Part shown: piece after piece, positions 23,139-34,826 of the stretch
Position numbering within the stretch: position 1 is the stretch's first letter
Layout: each line of letters opens with the position of its first letter
Assembly (NCBI RefSeq): GCF_016086655.4
Contig: NC_052136.2
Coordinates: 46,182,492 to 46,246,491, forward strand
Direction of reading: 5' to 3'
Length of the DNA: 64,000 bases
Source of the DNA: Lepeophtheirus salmonis
Taxonomy: Eukaryota; Arthropoda; Copepoda; Siphonostomatoida; Caligidae
The notes under the pieces: model-generated
The model's input: only the letters and a program-made list of their open reading frames with translations
Told to the model about the DNA's origin: nothing
Databases searched by the model: none
Program-made: the position numbers and the translations under genes

Positions 23139-23625
23139 TTAAACAGAGGTTATGTTTTTGTCTCTGTCTGTTTATTAGGCACCAGGATTACAGCAAAAGT
23201 TACAGATCGAATTTGATAAAACTTGGTACGAAAATTATAAACGGTCACTGTCAGAGGTGATTAAACTGTGATAGGTCAAGGCAAGACAATGCATTAAAAA
23301 AAATGCATAATCGACCATACCTTTGGAACAAATTGAGATACATAACTCAATTTGATTTTAGGTGGGGGTTTTGAGCTCTACAGAGTGCCCATTCTAGCTG
23401 AAGATTGTTTTCATATGAACTAAATTGGGCATTTCGTAGAGTGCAAAACCTCCGTCTAAAATCCAGTAGAGTTTGTCTTCTCAAAATTTAATGGCCTCTT
23501 ACTGTGACTATATATAATCGTACCAAGTTGGATCAAAATCGATAAGTAAATTTTGGCAACTTTCTGCTGACTAACAAACAAACTAACTAACTAATTAACA
23601 GAGGCAAAAACATAATCACTGTTCA
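23139..23625. mobile_element. Large foldback element A
   Basis: The two halves are inverted copies. The left arm starts AACAGAGGTTATGTTTTTGT and the right arm, read in reverse complement, starts AACAGTGATTATGTTTTTGC. Further matching blocks are 'agatcgaatttgataaaacttggtac', 'gtcactgtcagaggtgattaaact' and 'attttaggtgggggttttgagctctac'. The symmetry centre is near 23385. Total about 487 bp with arms of roughly 230 bp, so the RNA or single strand could fold into one long hairpin. Half-element relatives lie at 27060-27228, 29625-29842 and 47644-47997. No ORF. Confidence 0.75.
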
Positions 23626-24073
23626 ATTTGGTTGGTAAATGTAAATATCTCCGTCTTTGGGGTGAATAAACACCCCAACGAAGAAATAGAGCTTTCAATG
23701 GTTGTTCAGGATTGTTTTTGTCTTAACTTACGACATAATATGTGATACAGGCAAATATTGATGTGAAAAAAACATTTTGAAAATATGACTATATACGTAA
23801 TTAAAATATTTTTCATTCGAAATAAAAATATTACAAAAATCTATATTTGGAGAACATCATCAATTAGGGACACCTACTTGGGTCATCATAATATTTGGTG
23901 CCTCAATACTGGTGGGTATTTAGAAATACTTTAGTAGGTTTCTTAGGCTAAGACATAATTTTTTTCCTTGTCTTTGTCGTAGTTTTTCCATCTTATCAAT
24001 TATATTTTAACGTTTTTCAAAATCCTAGTTATTTTTCCCTTCAATTCATTATTATATTATTCTCCATTTCCAG
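23626..24073. other. Non-coding, probable intron 3' end
   Basis: No repeat partner was recognised. The last 45 bases before 24074 form a pyrimidine-rich tract ending TTTCCAG, a good 3' splice site for the candidate exon that follows. Confidence 0.45.
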
Positions 24074-24179
24074 ACCACCCATTGAAAAAGAAGAAGTGGA
24101 AGTCATTCCAAGAGTGAGGCACTTCCGTACAACACCAATATCAAGAGTTTCAGTCACGTTTGTATCTTACAAATGTTTT
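24074..24179 (+). CDS. Candidate host internal exon, unidentified protein
   Basis: A 106-bp segment with a pyrimidine tract and CAG acceptor (…tctccatttccag, ending 24073) and a GTAAGGGT donor (24180-24187). One frame is open throughout: after a single split-codon base it encodes 35 residues including PPIEKEEVEVIPRVRHFRTT and ending SYKCF. Composition is normal for coding DNA, unlike its AT-rich flanks, and no repeat copy was recognised elsewhere. I do not recognise the protein. It would be a phase-mismatched internal exon (one leading base, none trailing). No partner exon is identified, so the gene model remains open. Confidence 0.35.
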
Positions 24180-25014
24180 GTAAGGGTATTTTCTTCCAAT
24201 TTTTGAATGTCACATGGGTAACTTAGATCTTGATTGATTATGGGATGTAGGTTTCTTAAATCTTAAGAACACGTCTGAATTGGGCACCGATATTTATAAG
24301 AATGTTCATTATTTAGGCCTGAATTAAAATTTATGGTTACAGTTATTATTGTGCATGTAAGATTATTAAAATTTTACTTAAATAATGCAATTGGTAAAGT
24401 GCCAAAGGTATAAAAAGGACACTTTGAGGTAACACAGAGGTCAAAATTCACTTATCTAGGGATATTTGAAGAAATTGGGGCCTTAATAATATCAATTATG
24501 TTTTGAACTGAAATGAACCTACTCAGCCTGCAATAGAGATGCTGAAGCAGTCCCTTAAGATTTCATTCAAACCAAATATATGAACCAATACCCATGAACG
24601 TTATTAGGAATGTTCCAAATCGTTCCATCAAAAGTAGATTGTGTTTGCATAATCCAAATCCGGATGAACTCCACATTTTTATCAGGTCTACAATGAAAAG
24701 GGAAAAGACGAAAGAATATGTTAAAATATAGGCCCTATACTCTTAGCCAAACAAAGATGAACGTAAATACAAAGTAGCCTCGGATTTCTTCTCCATGCCA
24801 AAATGGTTCCACGATGAGCAGAGTCTCTACAGTACCTTTAATGTGATGCAGACATTAGAATACGACTTCAAGGAATGCTAAAGACAGGAGAAGGTGGTAG
24901 TGGGTATTGGGAATGAAATACCCTAGAATATTTAATATATTACAATTTATTTTCCAAAATTAATTCAGCCATTCATACACCTTTTATTCTCACAAGTCGG
25001 GTCCATTGTGAAGT
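24180..25014. other. Non-coding, possibly intron
   Basis: Mostly AT-rich. Around 24750-24880 a plus-strand frame reads KVASDFFSMPKWFHDEQSLY... and looks mildly coding-like, but it has stops close by and no recognisable family. It may be part of the decayed element whose minus-strand transposase tail starts at 25015. Confidence 0.4.
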
Positions 25015-25265
25015 CAATCTATCTAACCATAGGCCTCCAGCTTCAATAACCGCCTAAAGTCCTGCTCAAAGCCTGTTACATGTATAGAAGAGTAAGTCCT
25101 TGTCCATGTTGACTACTACCTTGAGAATGGAAGCCTGCATGGAGCGAACAGTGATATGTTCACATTTATTAGACTCTCTCTCTTTAAAACGTCCCACACA
25201 TAGTAGTTCAAGGGGTTCAGATCTGATGCGTCAGGAGGGCACATTTTAATCGTGTATTCCACTAA
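25015..25265 (-). pseudogene. Tc1/mariner transposase C-terminal relic, frameshifted
   Basis: On the minus strand the sequence reads MCPPDASDLNPLNYYVWDVL, which contains the conserved 'PP.S.DLNPLDYYVW' block of Tc1/mariner transposases with the third catalytic acid changed to Asn. It continues through frameshifts into 'ASILKVVVNMDKDLLFYTC' and 'AVIEAGGLW', the usual tail. Upstream on the same strand (to about 25480) homology becomes weak. No terminal repeats were found. Confidence 0.7.
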
Positions 25266-25362
25266 TTTGCATTTTCAGTTATTAATGCAAAACGATCATG
25301 ATTTGCAGGTGTTCCCGAGCCTTGAAATCCTTGGAAATTTAATGACTGCACATTTTCCGTAT

Positions 25363-25452
25363 TTTTTCTGATTCAGTTATGTCAGCTGAATCTGATGAGC
25401 ACACTTTCATAAACATAGATTTCAGGGTTGTCAAGATATCGAGGTCTAAACT
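25363..25452 (-). repeat. 'YESV' segment, pair with 30219-30322
   Basis: The reverse complement of this stretch and the plus strand at 30219-30322 match closely (…gtttagacctc..tacctt…, atgtttatgaaagtgtgc, gatacagctgaca). Both encode a similar peptide (FRP.YL..P...YESV), so the shared piece may once have been coding, perhaps part of the transposon whose tail lies at 25015-25265. Confidence 0.5.
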
Positions 25453-25462
25453 TGTTCCAGAT

Positions 25463-26305
25463 TTAAAATTCCCAGCCTGTATAAACCTATACTAACATAT
25501 TAAAACATAATATCCCCTCATGTTATTTTGACCATTGATAAAACATGTCTATATACTTAATTAATGTCTTTAAACATATGAACTAATTCCTTTTGCATTT
25601 TTACCAACATTTTAAAAGTCAATTTGTAATTCTCATATTATATATATATAGGTAATATTAATAAAAAAATAGTTGACATCGTTTGAAATTGCTGAATGAT
25701 CCTGCTTTATTAAATGAGCATAGGTTGGATAAATATTTAACTATATAAAATAGCATTTTTAATTATTTTATCAAAAAAGGAAAAATAGAAAATAAAACAA
25801 TTTATTGACTGACTGAGTATTTCTCTATAATGCTTTCAATATTGTATATAACGAATGATTAATGATATAAAACAAGACCCTGTGTTTATATTTTGTTCGT
25901 TGTTCGTCTTCACAACTCTGTTGTGGTGAATTTATATATACATACATATTATGTATATACGTATACAGTATTCTGTACTTTCGAGAGAAAGAGATAGAAA
26001 GAAAAAAAGAATTTACCTGCCCTCTACCTGGGATAAATTGAACCTCTCTAACATAAATAATACATAAAATATTTATTTGTCAGATGTGACTCGTCAACAC
26101 AAGAACTGGATAAAATATATATATCTTTTTTTTCAAAATATGAGTTTGAATTTAGTACATTTGTATTCCTCAATCAATAATTATCCTTCATTTCTAATAA
26201 CCCAATACTATGGGTTCTTCGTTAATGGTACTGTAAATTGCGTTTACAGTAGCGAAAATACATCGTTACGAAATTGAAAAAATTATAGAAGAATATTTCC
26301 ATTAA
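25463..26305. other. AT-rich non-coding stretch
   Basis: No gene or repeat partner recognised. It holds a short TA tract near 25640-25650 and an ATGTATATAC-type palindrome near 25940-25965. Confidence 0.55.
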
Positions 26306-26545
26306 GTTAAATTAAGTCTTATAAATCAAATCAAAAATTTTAAACTATGTTTAATATTCTTGAATATCACATTTAAAGGCTTTTTATTCAAGTTTATGTC
26401 CCAAAAATTTGAATCCAATGCCTATAAATGACTGAAATATACATATCTATGAGATATTATAATGTGAAAAAACAATTGCCCATTTTCTAACTTTTCCTTA
26501 ATTTTTATTGAAGATTGTGTTTGTATTCACTTGTCACATATGTAT
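26306..26545 (+). repeat. AACCCTTTGGAGG repeat, copy 2 (5'-truncated)
   Basis: Retains 'ttaagtcttataaatcaaatcaaaaattttaaactatg', 'ccaaaaatttgaatccaatgcctataaatgactgaaatata' and 'ttaatttttattgaagattgtgtttgtattcacttgtcacatatg'. Same orientation as all other recognised copies. Confidence 0.6.
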
Positions 26546-27059
26546 ATAGTCAATAGGCCTTTAAACGATATAGAGCTACATGGCCTACACCCTGTAAAAG
26601 TTGATTTATATTTTTTTGTTCAAAATACATAATAATAAAACTAACCTTAGCCCCAGCACAGATTTCGTTGATATTGGTGGAGCAGACTATATTTAAGTGA
26701 GGGCAAAGTAAAGTTAGCTTTAGACTAGCCTGTTGGTACAGCATTTTTACATCTAATTGCCAGCTTTATTTAGCTATATACTACTTTTCTTTGGACTAGT
26801 ATTTTTTATGTGCGACATTCAAATGTTAGCATTCATATAATTAGTAGACTTTTTCGCATTGTTTCAACACTAGTTTGTAGATACCAATAAGCTACAATTC
26901 AATACATTCCATATTGATATATGCTTGCTTTGAGTATTCTCATGTTTGTAGATCACCAGCCTTTCCATCCAAACAATTGAAAACTATTTTACCCTACAAA
27001 TTAACACTCATTTGAGTTATGTATCTCTTTTTTTTTCAAAAGTATGTATAGATTATGCG

Positions 27060-27228
27060 TTTATGTGTGAACTTGACTTTGACCTCTCAAAATTTAATGA
27101 CATATATCTTTGAACATATATTATCTTCCTTCTAAAAAGTATCAAAATTGGTTTATAATTCGGCTTAAACACAAAAAACCCGTGGAGAAAACATAACCTC
27201 CATTCAACTTCGTTGAATCAAATCACAT
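27060..27228 (-). repeat. Half of foldback element A
   Basis: Corresponds to the right arm of 23139-23625: 'ctctcaaaatttaatgacatatatctttga', 'aaaaagtatcaaaattggt' and 'ggagaaaacataacctccattcaactt'. The opposite arm is absent. Confidence 0.55.
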
Positions 27229-28104
27229 ACATTTTTAAGGCTCTCAAAAAAGAAAACAAAACAAAAAAACCTATCAAATATAAAGTCTAAGCAATTAATA
27301 ATAGCTAGTCCAAACCTTTTGATTCTTTTAGAAGGGACCCCAACTCAAACTATCTATTACATTTAATTAGCTGTGCAAAAAGGGGTATAGCCATCCCACT
27401 TTTTGAGAGTTTACAACTATCATATTGCTAGGGTGTCCATATTTTGATTTAAAAAATAACATGAATCCCAATAATGTGAGTTGACTTACAGGTTAAATTT
27501 ATATTCTTGTTTATAATCGTAGTTTTTTTTTATACAAATTTTTATTTATTTTGATCTTTCCTTATTTTTTATTTGACTTTTATTATATATTTTTTTATTA
27601 TTACTGAAAATCCTTATAGTATATTAAATCAGAGATACCGACCATTCTCTTTTGCACATTTGCCTCTTTTTACATCCTGAAAATCGACTTGACCCATAAA
27701 AAACAGAAATTTATAAAATAGTGCCCCCAGACGCTCCATACAGTAAATAAAAAGAGTAAATTTCGGGACAAATGAGCATTTAGTCACCCAAAATATGGGA
27801 GTACTGTGAAATTTTAATTTAAGGTTTTGGCCCCTCGACTTAAAAAACAATTTGCAGAGCCTGCACTTTGTAATATATTGTTTTTAACTACTCTACCCCT
27901 GTATCAGAATAGTACCGCTATGTAGAGAAACACATATGTATATAAATGCTATACTTAGTCCAAAAAAATATCAACCCCGTAAAATAATTTCAAAAATAGA
28001 AGTAAGTCTTTTTTATATATTGGGCTGTGGAAAAAGTAAATTGGTATTTTTAGAACGCTTTTTAGACAGTATTGGCCGGTTCTGTCGTGAATTATCGTGC
28101 CTAA
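27229..28104. other. AT-rich non-coding stretch
   Basis: Contains 'gtgcccccagacgctcc' (27720) and 'ctacccctgtatcag' (27893), which look like inverted fragments of CAGGGG-type transposon ends, but no complete element can be delimited. The minus-strand 73-codon frame at 27629-27850 has no recognised domain. Confidence 0.4.
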
Positions 28105-28345
28105 AGTACGGAACAGAAATTCCCCATATTTTATATTTTTACTACCTGAATGGGAAAAACGTGTCGAAAGCAACAAAGAAAATTTTCAATATATACCGAG
28201 CTAAAACTCCTTTGGTTTGTGTTGGACAACAGTGGCTTGAATTCGTTCTGGTATAGGAGAAATAAATGATACACAACACATTGGGAGGCTTGTAGTCAAA
28301 AATGTTGATAAAATCAATGAAAACATCGGAATAAACTGTCGTTAT
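28105..28345 (+). pseudogene. Mariner transposase N-terminal relic
   Basis: The frame through 28110-28256 reads EIPHILYFYYLNGKNVSKAT followed by KKIFNIY, matching the first helix-turn-helix of mariner transposases ('..l..f..gk.a.qA...i...yG'). After a +/- frameshift near 28240 it continues 'INDTQHIGRLVVKNVDKINE', matching the 'D..rsGRP...nvdki.e' linker. The sequence then degenerates; no catalytic domain or tail follows. A fragment of a mariner related to, but not the same as, those at 20.6 and 56.5 kb. Confidence 0.6.
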
Positions 28346-29624
28346 GTTCCTCTCTAAAAAGAGACTAGCGATGCCTCTGGTTCTACCTATATTACTTTAG
28401 TTCCGTTAAAAACACCTCAACGTGCCATACTACAAATCAAGCTAAAAGTATTTTCAAGTTAATATTTTGTGTCTTGTCAAAACAAAACATCATTTTTCAA
28501 AAGGATTACTTTGTAATTTGAAAGAAACAAAAAATCTTAATTGGAAAAACATTTTGTCTCAACATGACCTCAAAATTTAATTTATATATTTTGAACTCAT
28601 TCGGAGATGAGTTTTGTTTCGAATTTATGTTATAATATTTTTTTACACATTTTAATTTAAATAAAGAAATCCAAGGCATACACAATTTGGCATAGATTTT
28701 ATTTATTATTATATCAATGGGAGGGTTAGAATTTTGTTTTTTGAAGATTAATATTATGATTTAAAATGCATATTTTAAATATAAATAAGATGAAAATTAT
28801 TATCTAGTTAACTGAAATTTTCTTCAAATCTAATAGTAAAATTTTTAATAAATTAAAAAATATCAAATGTAACGACCCATATTATTTGGCAACAGTATTT
28901 ATCGGTCTATTAGTGGTGAACTTATTAAAAATCCCAACTTTAATAAATATGTGGTCCATCATTATAAAAAAAACAAAATAGGCACTTTTGGATTTAAAAG
29001 TTCGTCGGATTATTTTATTATAAATAGAGTCTGGATTACATTTATATCCTTCGTTAAATTATCGTCAATTTCTATAAATAAATTATACTGATTAGTCGGA
29101 ACACTTTTTGGATCTTATCCCAGTTTCAACTACTCAATGAATGAAGAGAGAAAATAAACTTTTTATTAATCTAATGACCATTTAGATTATAGAACACCGA
29201 GAAAGAAGAAAAAAAATAGTTGTAGTAAAATTGAATTCATTATTTTCCAATAGTTGGCTTTAGTAACTTGTATCTCGCTTTGTATAAGTGCAATCGGGTT
29301 CAGCTAGATGACCTTCATGTAAAGACTGCTTTGACTGGCAATGAGATAAATATTAAAAAATTAATTAACAATTCGTGGATTTCATTTAACTACTCCTAAT
29401 ATGTCAACTAGGCCTAAGACGATTTACGATCCTCTTGCACGTTATTATTATTATTATTTTTTTGTGTGTGTGAGTGTATTCAAAAGACCCAAAAGCCATA
29501 TAAAGCTATACAACTTGCAATGCGTGTGAGTGATTTATATAAGTGTTCATAACACACAATCTTCAAAAATTAGACAATGGATCACAATTGATTGAATTAT
29601 TTGTTTTTTGAAAAGTAATATTTA
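28346..29624. other. AT-rich non-coding stretch
   Basis: Nothing recognised apart from a TTA run near 29443-29462 followed by a GTGTGTGTGAGTGT stretch. Confidence 0.6.
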
Positions 29625-29842
29625 GCTCCGTTCACCTTAGTCATGGTTTTGCCTACGCTAAAAGTTGCAGATCGATTTTGATCAAACTCGGTATATATGG
29701 TCACAGTAAGAGACCATTAAACTTTGAGAGTTGTAGGTTAAAGCTCAAGGTAGCATAAAACGTAAAAAATGTATAACCGACCGTAACTTTCGAACAAATT
29801 GAGATGTATAACTCAATTTGATTTTAGGGTGAGGGTTTGCGT
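29625..29842 (+). repeat. Half of foldback element A
   Basis: Left-arm orientation: 'ttagtcatggttttgcctacg', 'aaaagttgcagatcgattttgatcaaactcggta', 'gtcacagtaagagaccattaaactttgaga', 'tttcgaacaaattgagatgtataactcaatttgattttagggtgagggttt'. It ends at the point corresponding to the symmetry axis of 23139-23625, so this is exactly one arm. Confidence 0.7.
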
Positions 29843-30218
29843 ACTATTGTTTATTCTTGTTTCATTTATATTTGTTTTAATATATATTTATTAGTAAAAA
29901 ATGTAGAACGAGTTTTAGTGGTTAGCAAACCATGATTCGTGAGTTTTCTTTGACATAACCCGACAACCCATGAATGTTCCTATCTACATATTTAGGTTGA
30001 AAGAGGAAAAATATCTTTCATCAAAGAAATGAAAAAGTAGGACCGACAGATCGACCAACTAGTGTATTTTTTCTTTTCTACGAAAGAGAGACTCATTTGC
30101 AAAAATGACTTCGTTATTATAGCTTTTGATCCCTAATTTTATGCATATTAACATGAATGGCGAAAAAGAAAAGAAAGTAAATAAAGCTAAAAAATTGAAG
30201 TTAGGGATTTTAAATTCG

Positions 30219-30322
30219 GAGCATGTTTAGACCTCAGTACCTTGGCAAACCTAAATTATACATTTATGAAAGTGTGCACACATAAGATACAGCTGACAAA
30301 ACTGTAGAAAAAAAGTACAGCC
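30219..30322 (+). repeat. 'YESV' segment, pair with 25363-25452
   Basis: The plus-strand frame gives MFRPQYLGKPKLYIYESVHT, a stop, then DTADKTVEKKYSLLQMSSE. It matches the minus-strand piece at 25363-25452 in DNA and, partly, in protein. Frame-conserved similarity between two degraded copies suggests a coding origin, but I do not recognise the family. Confidence 0.5.
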
Positions 30323-31479
30323 TCCTCCAGATGTCTTCCGAATAAGGACCACATGCGGTCATTATTGTGAGCCTTTGTGTCGGCTTTATGAATAATAAAA
30401 ACTCAACACTTGCATTGAATACAATTTTTTGCTAATGATATTATAATTGAATCAAAGTAATATGTACTCAAAATCCCTATGAAATGTCTAAATTTGTACA
30501 AGTTATTTATTCTTTGGATCGATTATGGATGAGAAAAGTTGAATAATAAGAGAAAATATCGTGTTTTATTCATTGTAATAGTTAATTTTTTACTACACAA
30601 TGGATATAAAATTGTAGGTATAAATATATCACAACATATTTTTAATAAATTTTAGGGTCAGGTGTATAATAAAACAAGGCAATATAGGGATGCATTTTTG
30701 ATAGACAGTTAAGTTTAAAGTAGTTATATATGTTCTTCCTTAATTTGGCATCTAATAAATAATTAATTTCCTTAATATTAATTTAAAAAGGTTTTTTATT
30801 ATTATAAAACTCGGTTGTTTAGGCCCCAAAAATGGTCGATATCAACAATCCTGACGTCCCGTGAACAACCTTTATTAATAATAACCGTGCATATATGTAT
30901 CAATTTCATTTTTAAAGATAAAATAGCAACCGGAAACACTGATCAGACTAAAATTTTGCAAGTTAATGTTTGATGGCGTCTATAATAGCCTAGTTAATTA
31001 AAATTTGACAAATTGTAGATATAAATACCCCCAAGGAGAGGGGTTTTGGGCAAAAAAAAAAAAAATCTGTAAGAAAATTAAGCTAAAATATTGCAATAAT
31101 TTTATTTTTTTTACTTCCAATAATTAATTTGGGGCCTAAAATGTTCTCAAAATAGGATGAATCGTTTCAATTTTATGAGTTTATTTTAATGTAAACTTCA
31201 AATAAACTTATACAAATGTGATACTTCTGATAGTAACAGGTACTATCAGAGGCTTGATTTTGACTTTAGATATAAAACATAATATTTTATTGTATTGATC
31301 TGAGAAGGTAACTTAGTCATTATCAAATGGTCACATAAAGCTTCCCAAATAACCAATGATACCTGAAAATTTTATTACCTCATAGTTATAGTTTCTATTT
31401 GATTTGAACCTCATGAAATGATTCTTCTTTCTTCAGACATTTTCAAAGTTTCTGATTGGATTTTTGATATATGCCCCGT
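30323..31479. other. AT-rich non-coding stretch
   Basis: No gene recognised. Poly-A run near 31056-31068; no repeat partner noticed. Confidence 0.55.
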
Positions 31480-31912
31480 CAACACATAAGTCCACTAGAA
31501 TAATTTTTTTTTAAATGAGTGTGAATTATATTTGTATTCTTCAACGATTGAATCATCGTCAACTTATACTTATAAATTATTATTATTAACCCTTTGGAGG
31601 ACCTTCAAATGGCACTTAAAGTAGTTAAAATTCATTGTCACCATAAATGAATGGGAAATTTATAGATTTTATTTGAAAAGGGGCATAATGTAATCGAAAA
31701 TAAAGTTTTATAAATCAAATACAGATTGTAAATTATAGCTTAACCTCATGGGTATCTTAACTTATCCAACAAATTTGAATAATAACCCTAGAATTGACTA
31801 AAATATTTCTGTGGAATATTGGGATGTATGTATATATTACGTTAAGAAAATCCCCCTTTATTAATTTTTGTCCAAGATTGTTTTTATGTTGACGTGTCAC
31901 ATATGCCAATTT
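31480..31912 (+). repeat. AACCCTTTGGAGG repeat, copy 3 (most complete)
   Basis: The longest copy. 'cacataagtccactagaataattttt' opens it, then 'aaccctttggaggaccttcaaatggcacttaaagtag', 'gggaaatttatagattttatttgaaaagggg', 'tccaacaaatttgaataataaccctagaattgactaaaatat' and 'ttaatttttgtccaagattgtttttatgttgacgtgtcacatatg'. About 430 bp, no ORF, no terminal inverted repeats evident. Repeat class unknown. Confidence 0.65.
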
Positions 31913-33164
31913 TTGCTTTGTTCACTGTTTGTTTGTGCTTTGCAAAGAGAATTTGTTCGGAGCATAACTAAAATCCACTTATTATCGCAATTTCGTAACA
32001 AAAAATAGCCCAACCCTTTAAAATGGCCCTGTTGAGTTTTGAAAAGAGTTAAAATGAAGAAAAATATATTCTTATAATCTTTGTTTCAAAAATGTTGACC
32101 AGTCTATAATATTTATAAGAATTTAAGAAATTAAATCTTAATAATCACCAATTAAAAAAAAAGCATTCCCTCATATTAAATAACATCTTCGACATTAATT
32201 AAATAATATTATAAGCCACTATGAACAAAGAATAGAAAAATATGGAGGATAATTATTTGATTTCCATCAGTTGTTATTTGATTATTGTTTTTTTTTTCTT
32301 CAAATAACTTTTAACCGATTTTTTAAAAAATAATTAATCATTTTTTGGATTAAAGTCATTTGAAGATTCGACTGACATTTATTAGATATTTATGAGTGAC
32401 TTTGCAATAAAGATAAATAAATATATTATTAATTAGAACTGATTCATTGCAAATAAATTCATTTAATAGTTATATTTTTGTTGTTTTGTTTTCTCTTATT
32501 AAATAAATAATCATTAATTATCGTTGATAACAACGGAATCAAAATATATTTACGTGAATTTGAAATTGTATATGTATATTAAACATTTTTGTAGTAATAT
32601 TTTTCCCCCCTTACACTAACACTTCTTCTAATGAGGATAATCTAAAAAATGACTTTGCCAAGTTTGAAAAAAATGAGATTTTTGTGTAGAAGTTATCCAT
32701 TTTCAAACTTTCTGTTCCATTCTAAACAGTTTCTTAACTATGTTATTTTATCAAAGATATAGCCAAATTTAACTTTAATTGAAATGATAGTTGTTGAGCA
32801 AAAATATTTATTTTTTCTTTTAAATAAAACATGGAACCCGCAAATGATTAAGTACATTTTAGACCCTTAAATTGTTAAAAATAAAGTGCAAAAACACTAA
32901 AAAATATATTTAGCTCAATTTTTAAATCATAGCATCATACTTGAAACGGTATAAGAGTAGTTTATTTTTTGTTGAAAAGTGAGTTAAAATTTTTTGAAAT
33001 CTTTCCAAAATAAAAATATAGCTCTTTATCAAATAAAATTATGACAAAATCAAAGATCAAGAATTAATCAGCTATTGACTGAGTTAGCCTTTCATCTTTA
33101 TAAATATGGTAACTTTTCTTACTATGCTTATTCTATAATACATTTTAATAAATCGGTGTAAAAG
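31913..33164. other. AT-rich non-coding stretch
   Basis: Nothing recognised beyond homopolymer runs. Confidence 0.6.
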
Positions 33165-33395
33165 GTTTTAATGGCTCTTTTGGAGCCATTGGTGCTATAA
33201 GTTATGTTTTTGTGTTTGCCCGTATGTTGAACATAATATTATACTCAGGAAATAAATAGCCTGTGTTTCATTTCAAATCTAATGATACAAATGAAGTCAA
33301 AAAATTATGGTTGTCTGGGACAAATAGAACAAGTATTAGTACAAACAATCAAAATTTAAAAAAAATATTGTCAACATACCCTGTTGGTACTTTTA
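33165..33395 (+). mobile_element. TTAA-flanked short element, copy 1
   Basis: Starts TTAATGGCTCTTTTGGAGCC, where the end itself is a hairpin (ATGGCTC...GAGCCAT). The interior shares 'gatacaaatgaagtcaaaaaattatg' and 'caaatagaacaagta' with 36375-36598. It ends near 'accctgttggtacttttaa', again at TTAA. TTAA on both sides and end hairpins are compatible with a piggyBac-like MITE, but the terminal inverted repeats are poor. Confidence 0.4.
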
Positions 33396-33509
33396 ATTGT
33401 CAAACCGAAAATGGAAAAGTCAAATGTATGTACATTCAAACTATTGTATGATATTGATTAGGACACATGGATTTTTCAAGAGGCTAAAATAGGTGATATT
33501 ATGTAGATA

Positions 33510-34290
33510 TGCTACCCCCCAGCACAAAAGCAAGCTAGAATGATTTTTCTAAAATGTAGTGGGGATAACATTTGTTCTCCTTGTCAATTTATTAGCCTTT
33601 TGGGTGTGTTGTAAATTGCACTAGAAGTATACAAAATTGATATCACTCAAAAAGAATAAGAAATTGAAAAGTTATATTGAAAGGTCCACATCTCACGAAA
33701 CAAATAAAGATTCTAAACTAGAGCTTGATCATTTTAATTCATCCCACAAAATTGAAAATAAAGGCCTATAATTGACTCTTATATGTCCATTAATTATTAG
33801 ACTGTGTGTATAATATATATGGTATATATTAGTTGCTACTTGTTTATACAAGTTGCAAGTTGTATAAGCAAGTTGTACTGAAAAATAAATGATACTATCA
33901 TTTTATTTTGAACTATTAAGACTACATGATTTTTATGCATTTTTGAGTAATATAACACAGCACTTTGGAAATTTATAATGTTCTTCAGAATGCTCATATT
34001 TTAGTCATTTGTATTAAAATAGTCAAAAATTGCACCTTTAATATATCAATCATCCATAAATACTCATTTATTCAGAAATATTGTAGCAGGACATAATTTA
34101 TTTCTAGTCATTCTTCTGCTTTTTTGGTTGTAAACTTTACAATCTGCTTATACAAGTTGCAACTTGATCAAAATCCCAACTTGTGCATAACACATATAAA
34201 GTAATAAAAAAAATCAATAAATATTTTTGCTCTTTACTTGATTTTTGTTCAAGATTGCTTTTATGATGATGCACCATATATATAACAAAC
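33510..34290 (+). repeat. AACCCTTTGGAGG repeat, copy 4, interrupted
   Basis: The first part (33510-33832) includes 'cagcacaaaagcaagctagaatgatttttctaaaatg', 'gccttttgggtgtgttgtaaattgcac' and 'catcccacaaaattgaaaataaaggcctataattgactcttatatgtcc'. The last part (about 34215-34290: 'ctttacttgatttttgttcaagattgcttttatgatgatgcacca') resumes after an intervening TTGTACAAGTT element at 33833-34186. The nested arrangement shows the order of insertion, unless the element is an internal module of the full-length repeat. Confidence 0.6.
33833..34186. mobile_element. TTGTACAAGTT palindromic MITE, copy 3 (complete)
   Basis: Left end 'gctacttgtttatacaagttgcaagttgtataagcaagttgtac' (about 33834-33878). Right end 'aactttacaatctgcttatacaagttgcaacttgatcaaaatcccaacttg' (34132-34183), its inverse. 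The interior matches 20285-20466. About 354 bp. It interrupts a copy of the AACCCTTTGGAGG repeat after 'gtataatatatatggtatatat'. Confidence 0.65.
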
Positions 34291-34826
34291 TTTTCCCTTT
34301 TTTGTAAAAAATTTAAATCTTTCCCAAAATAAATATATACTTTTCTATCAAAATAAATGATGAAAAAATAATCAAAGATCAAAATTAATCCGCTATTATT
34401 GCCTTATACATTACATATATATATATATGTACATTAAACATATTATGTGACTATCATTTCAACAAATCTCCACTTTGTATACCATATATACATATATTTC
34501 CCAATCTTTTCTTTCTCTATTTTCAAAAATGCATTCTCCACAAAAATAAAATATTATACAAACACATTAAGATAAGTTGTTTTTTTGCCTTTGCAAACTT
34601 GTAAATAAAATATACATTCGTACATAAATACTTATATGGCTTCTAAATTATGAGCTACGGAAATAAGCAATTATAAAATTAATGGGATAAAATTAGTGCA
34701 ATATTTTTTATACTTTTTAAATAAATGTTTGTACATATATGTAAAATGTGTGAGAGAAAGGTGAGTGGTGAAAAAAGTATATATTTTGAATCCTTTGTAA
34801 TGACTTAAGCACGCTGTCATATGCCA

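Noticed and set aside
24750..24890. Plus-strand frame KVASDFFSMPKWFHDEQ...
   Set aside because: Looks mildly protein-like, but no family is recognised, stops lie on both sides, and splice signals are absent.
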